DNA of 13,386 bases from Bradyrhizobium sp. (GCA_013695565.1 JACDAG010000858.1:1-13386); one strand, 5' to 3'; counted from the stretch's first letter, positions 6,154 to 13,386 are shown. The notes: generated from the sequence alone by a model not told the origin. Made by a program: numbers and translations.

Positions 6154-7938
6154 ATGCAGCAGCCTCTCACGCATGATCGCAGCACGTCTTCGGCCGACAG
6201 GCCGGGGTTGCTCGCGCCGGATACCTCGGGGATGAATTTCTACCGGGCCGATCCGGCGCTGACGGATTTGCTGCGGCTGCATCTCCCTGAGCCGCTGTTT
6301 CGCCACATCGAACCGCATCTCGACCGGCTCGGCGAACTCGCCGGCGGTTACCTCGACGAATGCGCGCGTCTCGCCGACCGCCACACGCCGGTGCTGCACC
6401 AGCGCGACCGTTTTGGCCGCGATTCCCAGTACATCGAATATCATCCGGCCTATCGCGAACTGGAGAAGGCCGCGTTCGGCGAGTTCGGCATTCACGCGCT
6501 GTCGATCCGCAAGGGCATCATGGGCTGGCCGGACAAATACCCTGTCGTCGCCAAGCACGCCTTTACGTTTTTGTTCAACCAGGCCGAGTTCGGCATGGGC
6601 TGCCCGATCAACGTCACCGACGGTTGCGCCAAGCTATTGAACAATTTCGGCAGCGAGGCGCTGAAGGCGCGATATCTCGACGGCCTGACCCAGACCGACA
6701 TGAGCAAGCTGACCCAGGGCGGTCAGTTCATGACCGAGAAGGAAGGCGGTTCCGACGTCGGCACGCTGACCACGACGGCAGTGCAGGAAGGCGACTACTG
6801 GCGGCTGCATGGCGAGAAATGGTTCTGCTCCAATGCGGATGCCGAAGTGGTGATGCTGCTGGCGCGCCCGGAAGGCGCAGGCCCCGGCACGCGCGGTGTC
6901 GGTCTGTTCCTGATGCCGCGGCGGCTCGAGGACGGTTCGCAAAATCACTACCGGATCGTACGCCTGAAGGACAAGCTCGGCACCCGTTCGATGGCATCGG
7001 GGGAGATCAAGCTGGAAGGCGCGATTGCCTACGCCGTCGGACGGCTCGATCGCGGTTTCGTGCAGATGGCCGAGATGGTCAATTCGTCGAGGCTGTCCAA
7101 CGGCGTCAAATCCACCGCGCTGATGCGCCGCGCCTGTCATGACGCGATGACGGTGGCGCGAAATCGCGTGGTGTTCGGCCAGCGCATCATCGACCTGCCG
7201 CTGGCGCGGCGGCAGTTGATGAAGATCATGCTGCCGACCGAGCAGGCGCTGTCGATGAGCTTCCTCACCGCTGACGCGCTCGACCGCGCCGAGGCCGGCA
7301 GCCAGGATGCTGCAGCTTTGCTGCGCATTCTCACCCCGACCTTGAAATTCCGCGCCACCCGCGACGCCCGCAAGGTCTGCGGCGATGCGTTGGAGATGCG
7401 CGGCGGCATCGGTTACATCGAGGAATTCGCCACCGCGCGATTGCTGCGCGACGCGCATCTCGGATCGATCTGGGAAGGCACCGGCAACATCGTTGCGATC
7501 GACGCGCTGAAACGCGCCGTCGGCCGGCATGGGGCGGATGCGGCACTCGCTGCCGATCTGCACGCCCGGCTCGATGACAGCGCCAATGTGCCGCAGGCCT
7601 GGCGCAACCGCCTGCGCGATCTGACCGACCGTGCGATCGGTTTCGCGCGCGAGGTCGCCAGCAAGTCCGACAATGAGGGCGATGCGCGGCGCGCCACCAG
7701 TTTGCTTTATCATGTCGCAAGCGCGGTGGCGCTGGCATGGGAAGGTGGACGCATCCACGAGATGCGCGGCGACGCCAAGCGGCTGCTGCTGTCGCGCATG
7801 GTGATTGATCACCGGGTCGCGGCATCGGATCCGTTCCAGCTGGCGGAAAATGCCACCCAGCGCGCGATCACGGAGCATCTGCTCGGCGAACGCGCGGTTG
7901 GGATGGCCGAGGTTGGCGAATTGCTCACCGCAGCGTAG
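6154..7938 (+). CDS. AidB-like acyl-CoA dehydrogenase
   Basis: This flavoprotein of 594 residues probably introduces a 2,3-double bond into an acyl-CoA using FAD. Its length and layout suit the AidB branch rather than ordinary 380-residue acyl-CoA dehydrogenases. Visible landmarks are QFMTEKEGGSDVGTLTTTA (191-209) for FAD and substrate binding, RVVFGQ (338-343), and SIWEGTGNI (438-446) with the expected catalytic Glu441. A further helical domain follows. AidB itself is linked to alkylation response in E. coli, but most relatives are metabolic enzymes, so I do not claim a repair role. An in-frame ATG at 6118 would add 12 residues; I prefer ATG 6154 because AAGAGA precedes it, while 6118 has no good ribosome site. 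The alcohol dehydrogenase gene follows after 48 bases on the same strand. Confidence 0.9.
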   Translation: MQQPLTHDRSTSSADRPGLLAPDTSGMNFYRADPALTDLLRLHLPEPLFRHIEPHLDRLGELAGGYLDECARLADRHTPVLHQRDRFGRDSQYIEYHPAYRELEKAAFGEFGIHALSIRKGIMGWPDKYPVVAKHAFTFLFNQAEFGMGCPINVTDGCAKLLNNFGSEALKARYLDGLTQTDMSKLTQGGQFMTEKEGGSDVGTLTTTAVQEGDYWRLHGEKWFCSNADAEVVMLLARPEGAGPGTRGVGLFLMPRRLEDGSQNHYRIVRLKDKLGTRSMASGEIKLEGAIAYAVGRLDRGFVQMAEMVNSSRLSNGVKSTALMRRACHDAMTVARNRVVFGQRIIDLPLARRQLMKIMLPTEQALSMSFLTADALDRAEAGSQDAAALLRILTPTLKFRATRDARKVCGDALEMRGGIGYIEEFATARLLRDAHLGSIWEGTGNIVAIDALKRAVGRHGADAALAADLHARLDDSANVPQAWRNRLRDLTDRAIGFAREVASKSDNEGDARRATSLLYHVASAVALAWEGGRIHEMRGDAKRLLLSRMVIDHRVAASDPFQLAENATQRAITEHLLGERAVGMAEVGELLTAA

Positions 7939-7986
7939 GCTACGGTTCACGCCTGAGTTCAAAAATAACAATCAAGGGAGTCCAAG

Positions 7987-9075
7987 ATGAAGGCCGCCGT
8001 CCTGCATGAAGTCAACCAGCCGCTCGTGATCGAGGATGTCAGCGTCCCGAATCCCGGCCCGCGCGAAGTCCTGATCCGCACGCGCGTCGCCGGCCTCTGT
8101 CATTCCGACCTGCACTTCATGGAAGGGCTCTATCCGCATCCGCTGCCCGCGGTACTCGGCCATGAATCGGCCGGCGTGGTCGAGAAAGTCGGCTCCGACG
8201 TCACCTATGTGCAGCCCGGCGATCACGTCGTGACGTGTTTGTCGGTGTTTTGCGGCACCTGCGACAATTGCACCACCGGCCGCACCGTGCTCTGCACCGA
8301 TACCACCGTGAAGATGCTGCCGGGCGCGTCCAACCGACTGTCCTGGGCACGCTCGGAGAAGCTCAATCAGTTCCTCAATCTGTCCTCTTTCGCCGAGCAG
8401 ATGCTCGTGCATGAGAATGCCATCGTCAAAATTCGCAAAGACATGCCGCTCGAACTGGCCGCGCTGATCGGCTGCGGCGTCATCACCGGCTATGGCGCTG
8501 TTGTGAACACCGCCAAGGTCACCGCCGGTGAGACCGTTGCGGTGATCGGCTGTGGCGGCGTCGGCATGGCCGCGATCAATGGTGCGGCGATCGCGGGCGC
8601 CGGCCGCATCATCGCGATCGATACCAATCCGGCCAAGCTGCAATTGGCCACCAAGCTCGGCGCGACCGACATCGTCGATCCCCGCAATGGCGACGTCGTG
8701 CAGCAGGTGCGCGAACTTACCAAGGGCGGCGTGAACCATTCGTTCGAAGTGCTGGGCCGCAAGGAAACCGCCGAGCAGTCGTTTGCGATGCTGGCCGCGG
8801 GCGGCACCGCGACCATCGTCGGCATGATCCCGTTCGGCCAGAAGATCGAACTGCACGGCTTCGATTTTCTGCGGGAACGCCGGATCCAGGGCTCCTCGAT
8901 GGGCTCCAACCATTTCCGGGTCGACATGCCCCGCCTGGTCGAATTCTACATGCGCGGCAAGCTGCATCTGGAAGACTGGATTTCGGCCAAGCTGACGCTG
9001 TCCGAGATCAACGACGGCTTTGCGGCGATGAAGGCCGGCAAGACCGTGCGCAGCGTCATCATGTTCGATGCGTGA
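7987..9075 (+). CDS. Zinc-dependent alcohol dehydrogenase (MDR superfamily)
   Basis: This 362-residue medium-chain dehydrogenase should oxidise an alcohol, or reduce an aldehyde, with NAD. Zinc ligands are all visible. Catalytic zinc: Cys38 in GLCHSDLH, His59-Glu60 in GHESAGVVEKVG, and Cys163 in GCGVITGYGAV. Structural zinc: Cys89, Cys92, Cys95 and Cys103. The nucleotide loop is GCGGVG (188-193), followed by Asp212 in AIDTN, which favours NAD over NADP. The pattern is nearest class III or NDMA-dependent-type alcohol dehydrogenases, from memory. GGGAG lies about 8 bases before ATG 7987. It is probably cotranscribed with the acyl-CoA dehydrogenase 48 bases upstream and may share a catabolic route. 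It ends just before a large palindromic repeat. The exact alcohol cannot be named. Confidence 0.93.
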   Translation: MKAAVLHEVNQPLVIEDVSVPNPGPREVLIRTRVAGLCHSDLHFMEGLYPHPLPAVLGHESAGVVEKVGSDVTYVQPGDHVVTCLSVFCGTCDNCTTGRTVLCTDTTVKMLPGASNRLSWARSEKLNQFLNLSSFAEQMLVHENAIVKIRKDMPLELAALIGCGVITGYGAVVNTAKVTAGETVAVIGCGGVGMAAINGAAIAGAGRIIAIDTNPAKLQLATKLGATDIVDPRNGDVVQQVRELTKGGVNHSFEVLGRKETAEQSFAMLAAGGTATIVGMIPFGQKIELHGFDFLRERRIQGSSMGSNHFRVDMPRLVEFYMRGKLHLEDWISAKLTLSEINDGFAAMKAGKTVRSVIMFDA

Positions 9076-9080
9076 GGTGT

Positions 9081-9229
9081 GTCGTCCCGGCCTTGAGCTC
9101 AGATGCGCAATTGCGCATGGGGGGACCCATACGCCGCGGCCGACGTGGCTAAGCAAGGAAGATAACGACCAGCGTGCAAGAACAATTGCCGCAGGTGGTT
9201 ATGGGTCCCGGCTCAAGGCCGGGACGACG
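9081..9229. repeat. Large composite palindromic repeat (GTCGTCCCGGCCTTGAGC family)
   Basis: GTCGTCCCGGCCTTGAGC (9081-9098) pairs with GCTCAAGGCCGGGACGAC (9211-9228), and GGGACCCAT (9122-9130) pairs with ATGGGTCCC (9201-9209). Between the left arms lies a perfect 16-base palindrome, ATGCGCAATTGCGCAT (9103-9118). I recognise this wording as common in Bradyrhizobium genomes. It fills the gap between two convergent genes, so it may end transcription from both sides. Confidence 0.88.
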
Positions 9230-9236
9230 GCGGTAT

Positions 9237-9590
9237 TTATCGCGAAACATGCGCTGACACCGCCAGCCATTTCCCACCCTGCTTCGCCCAGCAGTCGGTG
9301 TACCGGCCACGCGCTTCCTGGCCGTCCGCCGTCGTATAGCGCGTCGCCGCGTGGATGATCGCGAAATCGCCGAGCACGCGGATTTTGACGTCCTCCGCCC
9401 GCAGATTTTTGACCGTCACCGGCACGGCGGTCTGCTTGAGAAACGCCGCGCGATCCACCAGCGACTTGTCGGGATTGGAGCAGTAAAAATCCTGCGCCAG
9501 AATCTCGTCGAAGCGCTTGACGTCGCAATTCTGCACCGAGGCGACATAGTCGCGGTTGAGTACGGTGAGTTGTTCAATGTCGTTGCTCAT
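9237..9590 (-). CDS. NTF2-fold small protein (DUF4440 / SnoaL-like)
   Basis: This 117-residue protein appears to have the cone-shaped NTF2-like fold, shared by small isomerases, hydrolases and ligand-binding proteins. The opening helix MSNDIEQLTVLNRDYVASVQ, the FDEILAQDFYCSNPD turn (27-41), and the closing strands GRYTDCWAKQGGKWLAVSAH (95-114) are typical of DUF4440 relatives. No single catalytic residue set is obvious. I chose ATG 9590; an upstream in-frame start at 9668 would translate the palindromic repeat and is unlikely. The gene lies downstream of the amidase on the same strand, with a 180-base gap mostly filled by a repeat, so cotranscription is possible but not clear. No signal peptide is seen. 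Confidence 0.82.
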   Translation of the reverse strand: MSNDIEQLTVLNRDYVASVQNCDVKRFDEILAQDFYCSNPDKSLVDRAAFLKQTAVPVTVKNLRAEDVKIRVLGDFAIIHAATRYTTADGQEARGRYTDCWAKQGGKWLAVSAHVSR

Positions 9591-9610
9591 GGTATTTCTC
9601 GTCCTTCCTC

Positions 9611-9719
9611 CGTCATTGCCTGCGACAAACGCGAAGCGTTTGCGCAAGGGAGCGAAGCGACGAAGCAATCCAGAGTCCCGCCCACGACTTTGGATTGCTT
9701 CGCTTTGCTCGCAATGACG
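9611..9719. repeat. Bradyrhizobium-type palindromic repeat, copy B, with an internal mini-hairpin
   Basis: The outer arms run from CGTCATTGC (9611) to GCAATGACG (9719), with AGCAATCCAG and TTGGATTGCTTCG in the inner part; this is the same family as 4235-4315. The left arm carries an extra piece containing CAAACGC-GAA-GCGTTTG, a perfect 7-bp stem with a 3-base loop. It occupies the gap between the amidase and the NTF2-fold gene. Confidence 0.87.
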
Positions 9720-9770
9720 GTGCCTGCTAAACGTCCCACAGGCAATTACATCCGAGGTAAGTTTCCGCTC

Positions 9771-11243
9771 TCAATCATCAAACATCGGCGGCGGTTTGAA
9801 TCCGCCAAATTCGCGTTCGATCAGTTCGGCGAGTTTCAGCGGCGTGCGGTCTTCGAGCCAGGGACCGACGATCTGCACGCCGACCGGCAATCCGTCCGGC
9901 GCGAAGCCGGTCGGGATGGCCGTGGAGGGCAGGCCGGGCAGGGTGGCGATGCCGGGCCAGGCGAGCTGATCGGAATAGACGTAATCCTTGCCGTCAATCT
10001 TGATGCGCCGCTTCTCCTGATCGGGTAAATGATCGTGCGGATAGGCCGGCGTCGGCATGATCGGGCAAATTACGACGTCAAACGTCCTGAACAGCTCGCG
10101 CCATTGCGCCCGCAGACGCGTGCGACCGCCATCGGCCATCAGCCAGTCGCGATGGCTGAGCGCGATGCCGCGCAGCCGCTCGGCAGTGAGGCTCATGTCG
10201 TCGGACGGCAGTGACGCCGCGGCGGCCTGCGCGCCGGCATAGGTTTCGGGCGAGAAGGACGCCGCGAGGAACGACATCAACATCCGCATATAGAGCCGGG
10301 ATGAGGCAGCGAAATCGGGCAACAGCCGGCTTTGGCGCTCGACCTTGACGCCGGCCTTGGCCAGATGTGCCGCCAGGCTTTCCAGCGTTCCGCGCACGGC
10401 CTGGTCGGTCGGCATGACAGGATCGGTGTCGATCAGCAGCACGCGAAAGTTCTTTAGTTCGGTATGGCGTGAAGCCGGCAGCTCGAGCTTGTAGCCTTTT
10501 CCCGCATCGAGCGGATCGGGGCCTGCGATCGCATCGAGCAGCAGCGAGAGATCGGCCGCGCCGCGCGCCATCGGTCCGATCACGGAAAGATCGCGATTGG
10601 ACGGCAGCGGCGGCAGCGGCGGCGGCGTGTGGCCGCGCATGGCCACGAGATCGAAGGTCGGCTTATGCGCATAGACGCCGCAATGAAACGCCGGCACCCG
10701 AAGCGAGCCGCCGATGTCGGAGCCAAGCGACAGCGCCCCAAAGCCGGCCGCCAGCGCCGCCGACGAACCGCCGGAGGAGCCGCCCGGCGTGCGGCCGAGA
10801 TCGAACGGATTGTTGGTGGTGCCGTAGATCTCGTTGTAGCTCTGCCAGTCGCCGAGCCCGAGCGGCACGTTGGTCTTGCCGAGGATCACGCCACCGGCGT
10901 CCTTGACGCGGGAAATCGGCAGTGCGTCTTCGGTCGCCTTGAAATCCTTCTGCGCCGGAATGCCCCAGGTCGTCGGCAGCCCCGCGATATTATAGGATTC
11001 CTTGATCGTGACTGGGATGCCGAGCAGCGGCTTGCGCACGCCGCGCGCCAGTTCTGCGTCGGCGGTGCGGGCGGCTTGCAGGCCACGCTCGAAATCGCGG
11101 ACGCAGATCGCGTTGATCTTGGCGTCGTGCCGCTCGATGCGGCCGATCGCGTCCTGCGCCAGTTCGACGGCGGAAACTTTTTTCGCCGCCAATGCTGCGG
11201 AGAGTTCAACGGCGGTCTTAAAACTCCATTGCGACTTGGCCAA
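9771..11243 (-). CDS. Amidase-signature-family amidase
   Basis: This 490-residue hydrolase of the amidase signature family cleaves C-N amide bonds; the substrate is unknown. The Ser-cisSer-Lys triad is visible: Lys81 in GIPVTIKES, Ser156 in PGGSSGGSSAA, and the nucleophile Ser180 in GSDIGGS. The 24-residue spacing between the two serines equals that of the classic FAAH triad. I place the start at a TTG codon (11243), giving (M)AKSQWSFKTAVELSAAL, because GGGAG lies 6 bases upstream and the region further upstream reads like non-coding sequence in this frame. An in-frame ATG at 11360 would add 39 unlikely residues and intrude on the promoter of the divergent gene. No signal peptide, so it is probably cytoplasmic. 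It faces a solute-binding protein gene, which hints at uptake of an amide. Confidence 0.9.
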   Translation of the reverse strand: MAKSQWSFKTAVELSAALAAKKVSAVELAQDAIGRIERHDAKINAICVRDFERGLQAARTADAELARGVRKPLLGIPVTIKESYNIAGLPTTWGIPAQKDFKATEDALPISRVKDAGGVILGKTNVPLGLGDWQSYNEIYGTTNNPFDLGRTPGGSSGGSSAALAAGFGALSLGSDIGGSLRVPAFHCGVYAHKPTFDLVAMRGHTPPPLPPLPSNRDLSVIGPMARGAADLSLLLDAIAGPDPLDAGKGYKLELPASRHTELKNFRVLLIDTDPVMPTDQAVRGTLESLAAHLAKAGVKVERQSRLLPDFAASSRLYMRMLMSFLAASFSPETYAGAQAAAASLPSDDMSLTAERLRGIALSHRDWLMADGGRTRLRAQWRELFRTFDVVICPIMPTPAYPHDHLPDQEKRRIKIDGKDYVYSDQLAWPGIATLPGLPSTAIPTGFAPDGLPVGVQIVGPWLEDRTPLKLAELIEREFGGFKPPPMFDD

Positions 11244-11308
11244 GGCTCGCTCCCGGTCTGCTCTGATGAGGCGCGGATGATGCTCAGTTTGGACCGGTGC
11301 CGCAAGAG

Positions 11309-11352
11309 CAATAGCTGCACAGCGGCGGGGCGGCCATGCGGGCAAGCTATTG
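11309..11352. promoter_or_regulatory. 8-bp inverted repeat in the amidase / binding-protein divergent region
   Basis: CAATAGCT (11309-11316) and AGCTATTG (11345-11352) are exact inverted copies, 36 bases centre to centre. The right arm overlaps a weak candidate promoter for the plus-strand gene (TTGGCG 11350-11355, 17 bases, TTAATC 11373-11378). It could be an operator pair or an RNA hairpin; evidence is short-sequence symmetry only. Confidence 0.3.
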
Positions 11353-11416
11353 GCGCGCACGCCTTTCGCGCGTTAATCTCCCGATCAACAAAAAATGAAA
11401 CCAAGGGGAGACGGTC

Positions 11417-12418
11417 ATGAGGGCGACTTGGGGTGTCGGTGCTGCGATCGCATTTGCCATTGTCGGCGCGACGACGTTGGCCGGTGCGGCGGAAATCAGG
11501 TTGGCCGAACAGTTCTCGATGGGCTACCTGCAATTCAACGTCATGAAGCGCGACAGGCTGATCGAGAAATACGCGACGCAACGCGGCCTGAAGGATTTCA
11601 AGGTATCCTGGCAGCGCTCCAACGGGCCGTCGGCGATGAATGAGGCTCTGCTGTCGAACTCCACCGACATCGTCAGCGGCGGGGTGCCGGGCCTGATCAC
11701 GTTGTGGGACAAGACCAAAGGAACCTCGTTCGAGGTCAAGGGCATTTGCGCGCTGAGCTCGCAGCCGTTTCTGTTGAACACCGCCAATCCCGATATCAAA
11801 TCGATCAAGGATTTCACCGGGCGTGATCGCATCGCGGTGCCCTCGATCAAGGTTTCGGTGCAGGCGGTGCTGCTGCAGATGGCGGCGGCGGAAGCCTTCG
11901 GCGAAGCGAACTATGGCAAGCTCGATCCGCTCACGGTATCGATGTCGCCGCCGGATGCGACCATCGCGTTGCTGAGCGGCGCCGGTGGCGTCTCCTCGGT
12001 CTTCAGCGTGCCGCCGTTCCAGTTCCAGCAGCTGGAGCAGAAGAACATTCGCACCGTGCTGACGTCGTTCGATGTGATGGGACCGCACACGTTCACGGTG
12101 GCGTGGACCTCGGCGCGGTTCCGCAAGGACAATCCTGAACTTTATGGAGCCTTCCTCGACGCGGTGAAGGAAGCCACCGTCACCATCGCTGCTGACCCGA
12201 AAGGCACGGCGCAAAGCTGGATCAACGATTCCGGCTCCAAACTGCCGCTCGAGATGGTGACGAAGGTGGTCACCGGTCCCAATGTCGAATGGACCATGAA
12301 GCCGGCCGCCACGATGAAGTTCGCCAAATTCATGCGCAAGGTCGGCACCACCAAGAACGAGCCGGTTTCGTGGAAAGATATGTTCTTTCCGGAGATCGCC
12401 AGCCTCAACGGCAGTTGA
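11417..12418 (+). CDS. ABC transporter substrate-binding protein (NMT1 / nitrate-sulfonate type)
   Basis: This is a 333-residue exported solute-binding protein. Residues 1-24 form a signal peptide: a positively charged MRATW start, a hydrophobic core GAAIAFAIVGATTLAG, and a probable AxA-type cleavage before EIRLAEQF. The mature part resembles the NMT1/THI5-like periplasmic proteins that deliver nitrate, sulfonates or similar small molecules. Supporting stretches are MNEALLSNSTDIVSGGVPG (75-93) and DIKSIKDFTGRDRIAVPSIK. No permease or ATPase gene lies next to it: the downstream gene is the convergent iron exporter. It must therefore share a transporter encoded elsewhere, or act as a sensor. 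ATG 11417 follows GGGGAG by 7 bases. The amidase gene starts 173 bases away in the opposite direction, suggesting a nitrogenous ligand; this is inference. Confidence 0.88.
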   Translation: MRATWGVGAAIAFAIVGATTLAGAAEIRLAEQFSMGYLQFNVMKRDRLIEKYATQRGLKDFKVSWQRSNGPSAMNEALLSNSTDIVSGGVPGLITLWDKTKGTSFEVKGICALSSQPFLLNTANPDIKSIKDFTGRDRIAVPSIKVSVQAVLLQMAAAEAFGEANYGKLDPLTVSMSPPDATIALLSGAGGVSSVFSVPPFQFQQLEQKNIRTVLTSFDVMGPHTFTVAWTSARFRKDNPELYGAFLDAVKEATVTIAADPKGTAQSWINDSGSKLPLEMVTKVVTGPNVEWTMKPAATMKFAKFMRKVGTTKNEPVSWKDMFFPEIASLNGS

Positions 12419-12424
12419 AGCCAT

Positions 12425-12468
12425 AGCGTTTTCAAGCGAAGTGGGCACCGGTTCGCGTAAAGAAAACG
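12425..12468. repeat. Short palindromic repeat between convergent genes, possible bidirectional terminator
   Basis: CGTTTTC (12427-12433) pairs with GAAAACG (12462-12468), and inside it GCGAA (12436-12440) pairs with TTCGC (12452-12456). I remember this sequence style (AGCGTTTTC...GAAGTGG...ACCGGTTCGCGT) as recurring after genes in Bradyrhizobium and relatives. It lies just after the binding-protein stop and before the mbfA stop, so it may end both transcripts. Confidence 0.65.
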
Positions 12469-12484
12469 TGTCAAGACAAAGAGT

Positions 12485-13386
12485 TTACGACGCGCCGATC
12501 AGAATCCCGACACCAAGCACGATCGCGCCGCCGAGCACGATCTGGAACGCGGCCTGCAGGAACGGCGTGTCCATGTATTTCGAGCGGATAAAGGCGATCG
12601 CCCATAGTTCGAAGAACACGACGACACCCGCAATCGCGGTCGCGATCCAGAATGCGTTGGCCCATGAATCCGGCACCAGATAGGGCATGGTGTGGCCGAG
12701 GCCGCCGAGCGCGGTCATGATGCCGCTGGCCGCGCCGCGCAGCCAGGGCGACCCACGCCCGGTCAGCGAGCCGTCGTCGGACAGCGCCTCGGCAAAGCCC
12801 ATGCTGATGCCGGCGCCGATCGAGGCGGCCAGTCCCACCAGAAACGTCTGCGAGTTCTGATGCGTCGCAAAGGCGGCGGCGAACAACGGCGCGAGCGTCG
12901 AGACCGAACCGTCCATCAATCCGGCGAGGCCCGGCTGGACATATTGCAGCACGAAGGCGCGCCGCCGTGTCTTGTCTTCCTCCGCGCGCACGTCGGGGCT
13001 GAGGATCTGGTCGGTCAGCTTGGCCGCGAGCTTCTCGTGGCCCTTCTCCTCCTCGGCGAGATCGCCGAGCAGCCGGCGCACGCCGACATCTTCGGCTTGT
13101 TCGGCGGCCTTGATGTAGAACTGCTCGGCCTGCAGTTCCATCACCTCGACCTCTTTACGGATGGTGTCGAGCGGCAGGTTCTTCGTCAGCCAGATCGGCC
13201 GCCGTTTCAGGAATCCCCTGACGTCCTCGCGGCGGATCGGCGGCAGATGCGCGCCGAAGCGCTGCTGGTACAGTTCGAGCAGCCGGTGGCGATGGCCGTG
13301 CTCCTCCTCGGCCATCTCGCGGAACAGTTTTGCGGAGTCCGGATAGCGCTCGGCGAGGTCTTCCGCGAAGGTCATGTAGATGCGGC
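12485..13386 (-). CDS. mbfA: Erythrin-VIT1 family membrane-bound ferritin / iron exporter MbfA, 5' end cut by window
   Basis: This protein fuses an N-terminal ferritin-like (rubrerythrin/erythrin) domain to a C-terminal VIT1/CCC1 membrane transporter. In Bradyrhizobium and Agrobacterium this family (MbfA) exports iron and protects against iron and peroxide stress. Counting from the Met at 13375, ferritin-type ExxH metal motifs appear at Glu23-His26 (EEEHGH) and Glu110-His113 (EEEKGH), with Glu80 and Glu84 between. Hydrophobic membrane segments run from about residue 145 to the end, including QPGLAGLMDGSVSTLAP and SIGAGISMGFAEALSD. The frame stays open to the window edge (codons R-I-Y before that Met), and known MbfA proteins carry an EExxGRIY segment before MTFAED. 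The true start therefore lies outside, perhaps 25-30 codons upstream. The Irr-controlled promoter known for mbfA would also be outside. It converges with the binding-protein gene. Confidence 0.9.
   Translation of the reverse strand, partial: RIYMTFAEDLAERYPDSAKLFREMAEEEHGHRHRLLELYQQRFGAHLPPIRREDVRGFLKRRPIWLTKNLPLDTIRKEVEVMELQAEQFYIKAAEQAEDVGVRRLLGDLAEEEKGHEKLAAKLTDQILSPDVRAEEDKTRRRAFVLQYVQPGLAGLMDGSVSTLAPLFAAAFATHQNSQTFLVGLAASIGAGISMGFAEALSDDGSLTGRGSPWLRGAASGIMTALGGLGHTMPYLVPDSWANAFWIATAIAGVVVFFELWAIAFIRSKYMDTPFLQAAFQIVLGGAIVLGVGILIGAS

Noticed and set aside
6634..7971. Open frame of 445 codons on minus, antisense to the acyl-CoA dehydrogenase
   Set aside because: It lies almost wholly opposite a gene with clear catalytic motifs; no recognisable domain.
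7972..9156. Open frame of 394 codons on minus, antisense to the zinc ADH
   Set aside because: It is opposite a gene with all zinc ligands in place, and its upstream part runs into the palindromic repeat.
9591..9668. N-terminal extension of the NTF2-fold gene upstream of ATG 9590
   Set aside because: These codons are translated from the palindromic repeat (RFAPLRKRFAF style), which often creates false extensions.
10886..12448. Open frame of 520 codons on minus, antisense to the binding protein and running into the amidase region out of frame
   Set aside because: It crosses two real genes and a divergent promoter region and has no protein-like features.

Overview
The window (about 13.4 kb, high GC) looks like the chromosome of an alphaproteobacterium of the Bradyrhizobium / Rhodopseudomonas group. 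Four things point there: high-GC codon use that leaves long antisense open frames; three kinds of intergenic palindromic repeat whose wording I recognise from that group (4235-4315 and 9611-9719; 9081-9229; 12425-12468); a DUF1127 miniprotein followed by a GNAT gene; and an MbfA-type erythrin-VIT1 iron exporter. The assignment comes from recognition of sequence style, not a search. There are 13 protein genes, two cut by the window edges. I found no tRNA, rRNA, CRISPR array, transposase or phage gene. No gene-free stretch exceeds 300 bases; the longest are 9591-9770, 3207-3381 and 11244-11416.

Layout. (1) 1-2197, minus strand: a GcvA-like LysR regulator lies upstream of a tricarballylate dehydrogenase-like flavoprotein (tcuA), whose 3' end is outside the window. 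(2) 2315-3251, plus strand: a DUF1127 miniprotein with its own terminator, then a GNAT acetyltransferase with its own terminator. (3) 3276-3385: a lower-GC stretch bounded by a 9-bp inverted repeat, between convergent genes. (4) 3382-9075: two divergent transcription units around a 91-base control region. On minus are a long GST-family protein, an SDR and a crotonase-fold protein; on plus are an AidB-like acyl-CoA dehydrogenase and a zinc alcohol dehydrogenase. (5) 9237-11243, minus: an amidase followed by a small NTF2-fold protein. (6) 11417-12418, plus: a periplasmic substrate-binding protein without transporter partners. (7) 12485-13386, minus: the membrane ferritin/iron exporter mbfA, 5'-truncated by the window edge.

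How the genes fit together. Region 4 reads as a small catabolic module acting on CoA thioesters and alcohols: dehydrogenation (acyl-CoA dehydrogenase), hydration or isomerisation (crotonase), alcohol or ketone oxidoreduction (ADH, SDR), plus a GST-like protein. Its substrate cannot be told from sequence. The SDR and the crotonase both lack textbook catalytic residues, which is the most biochemically interesting signal here. The amidase and the divergent solute-binding protein may form an uptake-and-hydrolysis pair. I see no clearly new multi-gene defence or mobile system; the odd items are small: the 3276-3385 element, composite repeats and candidate operators.
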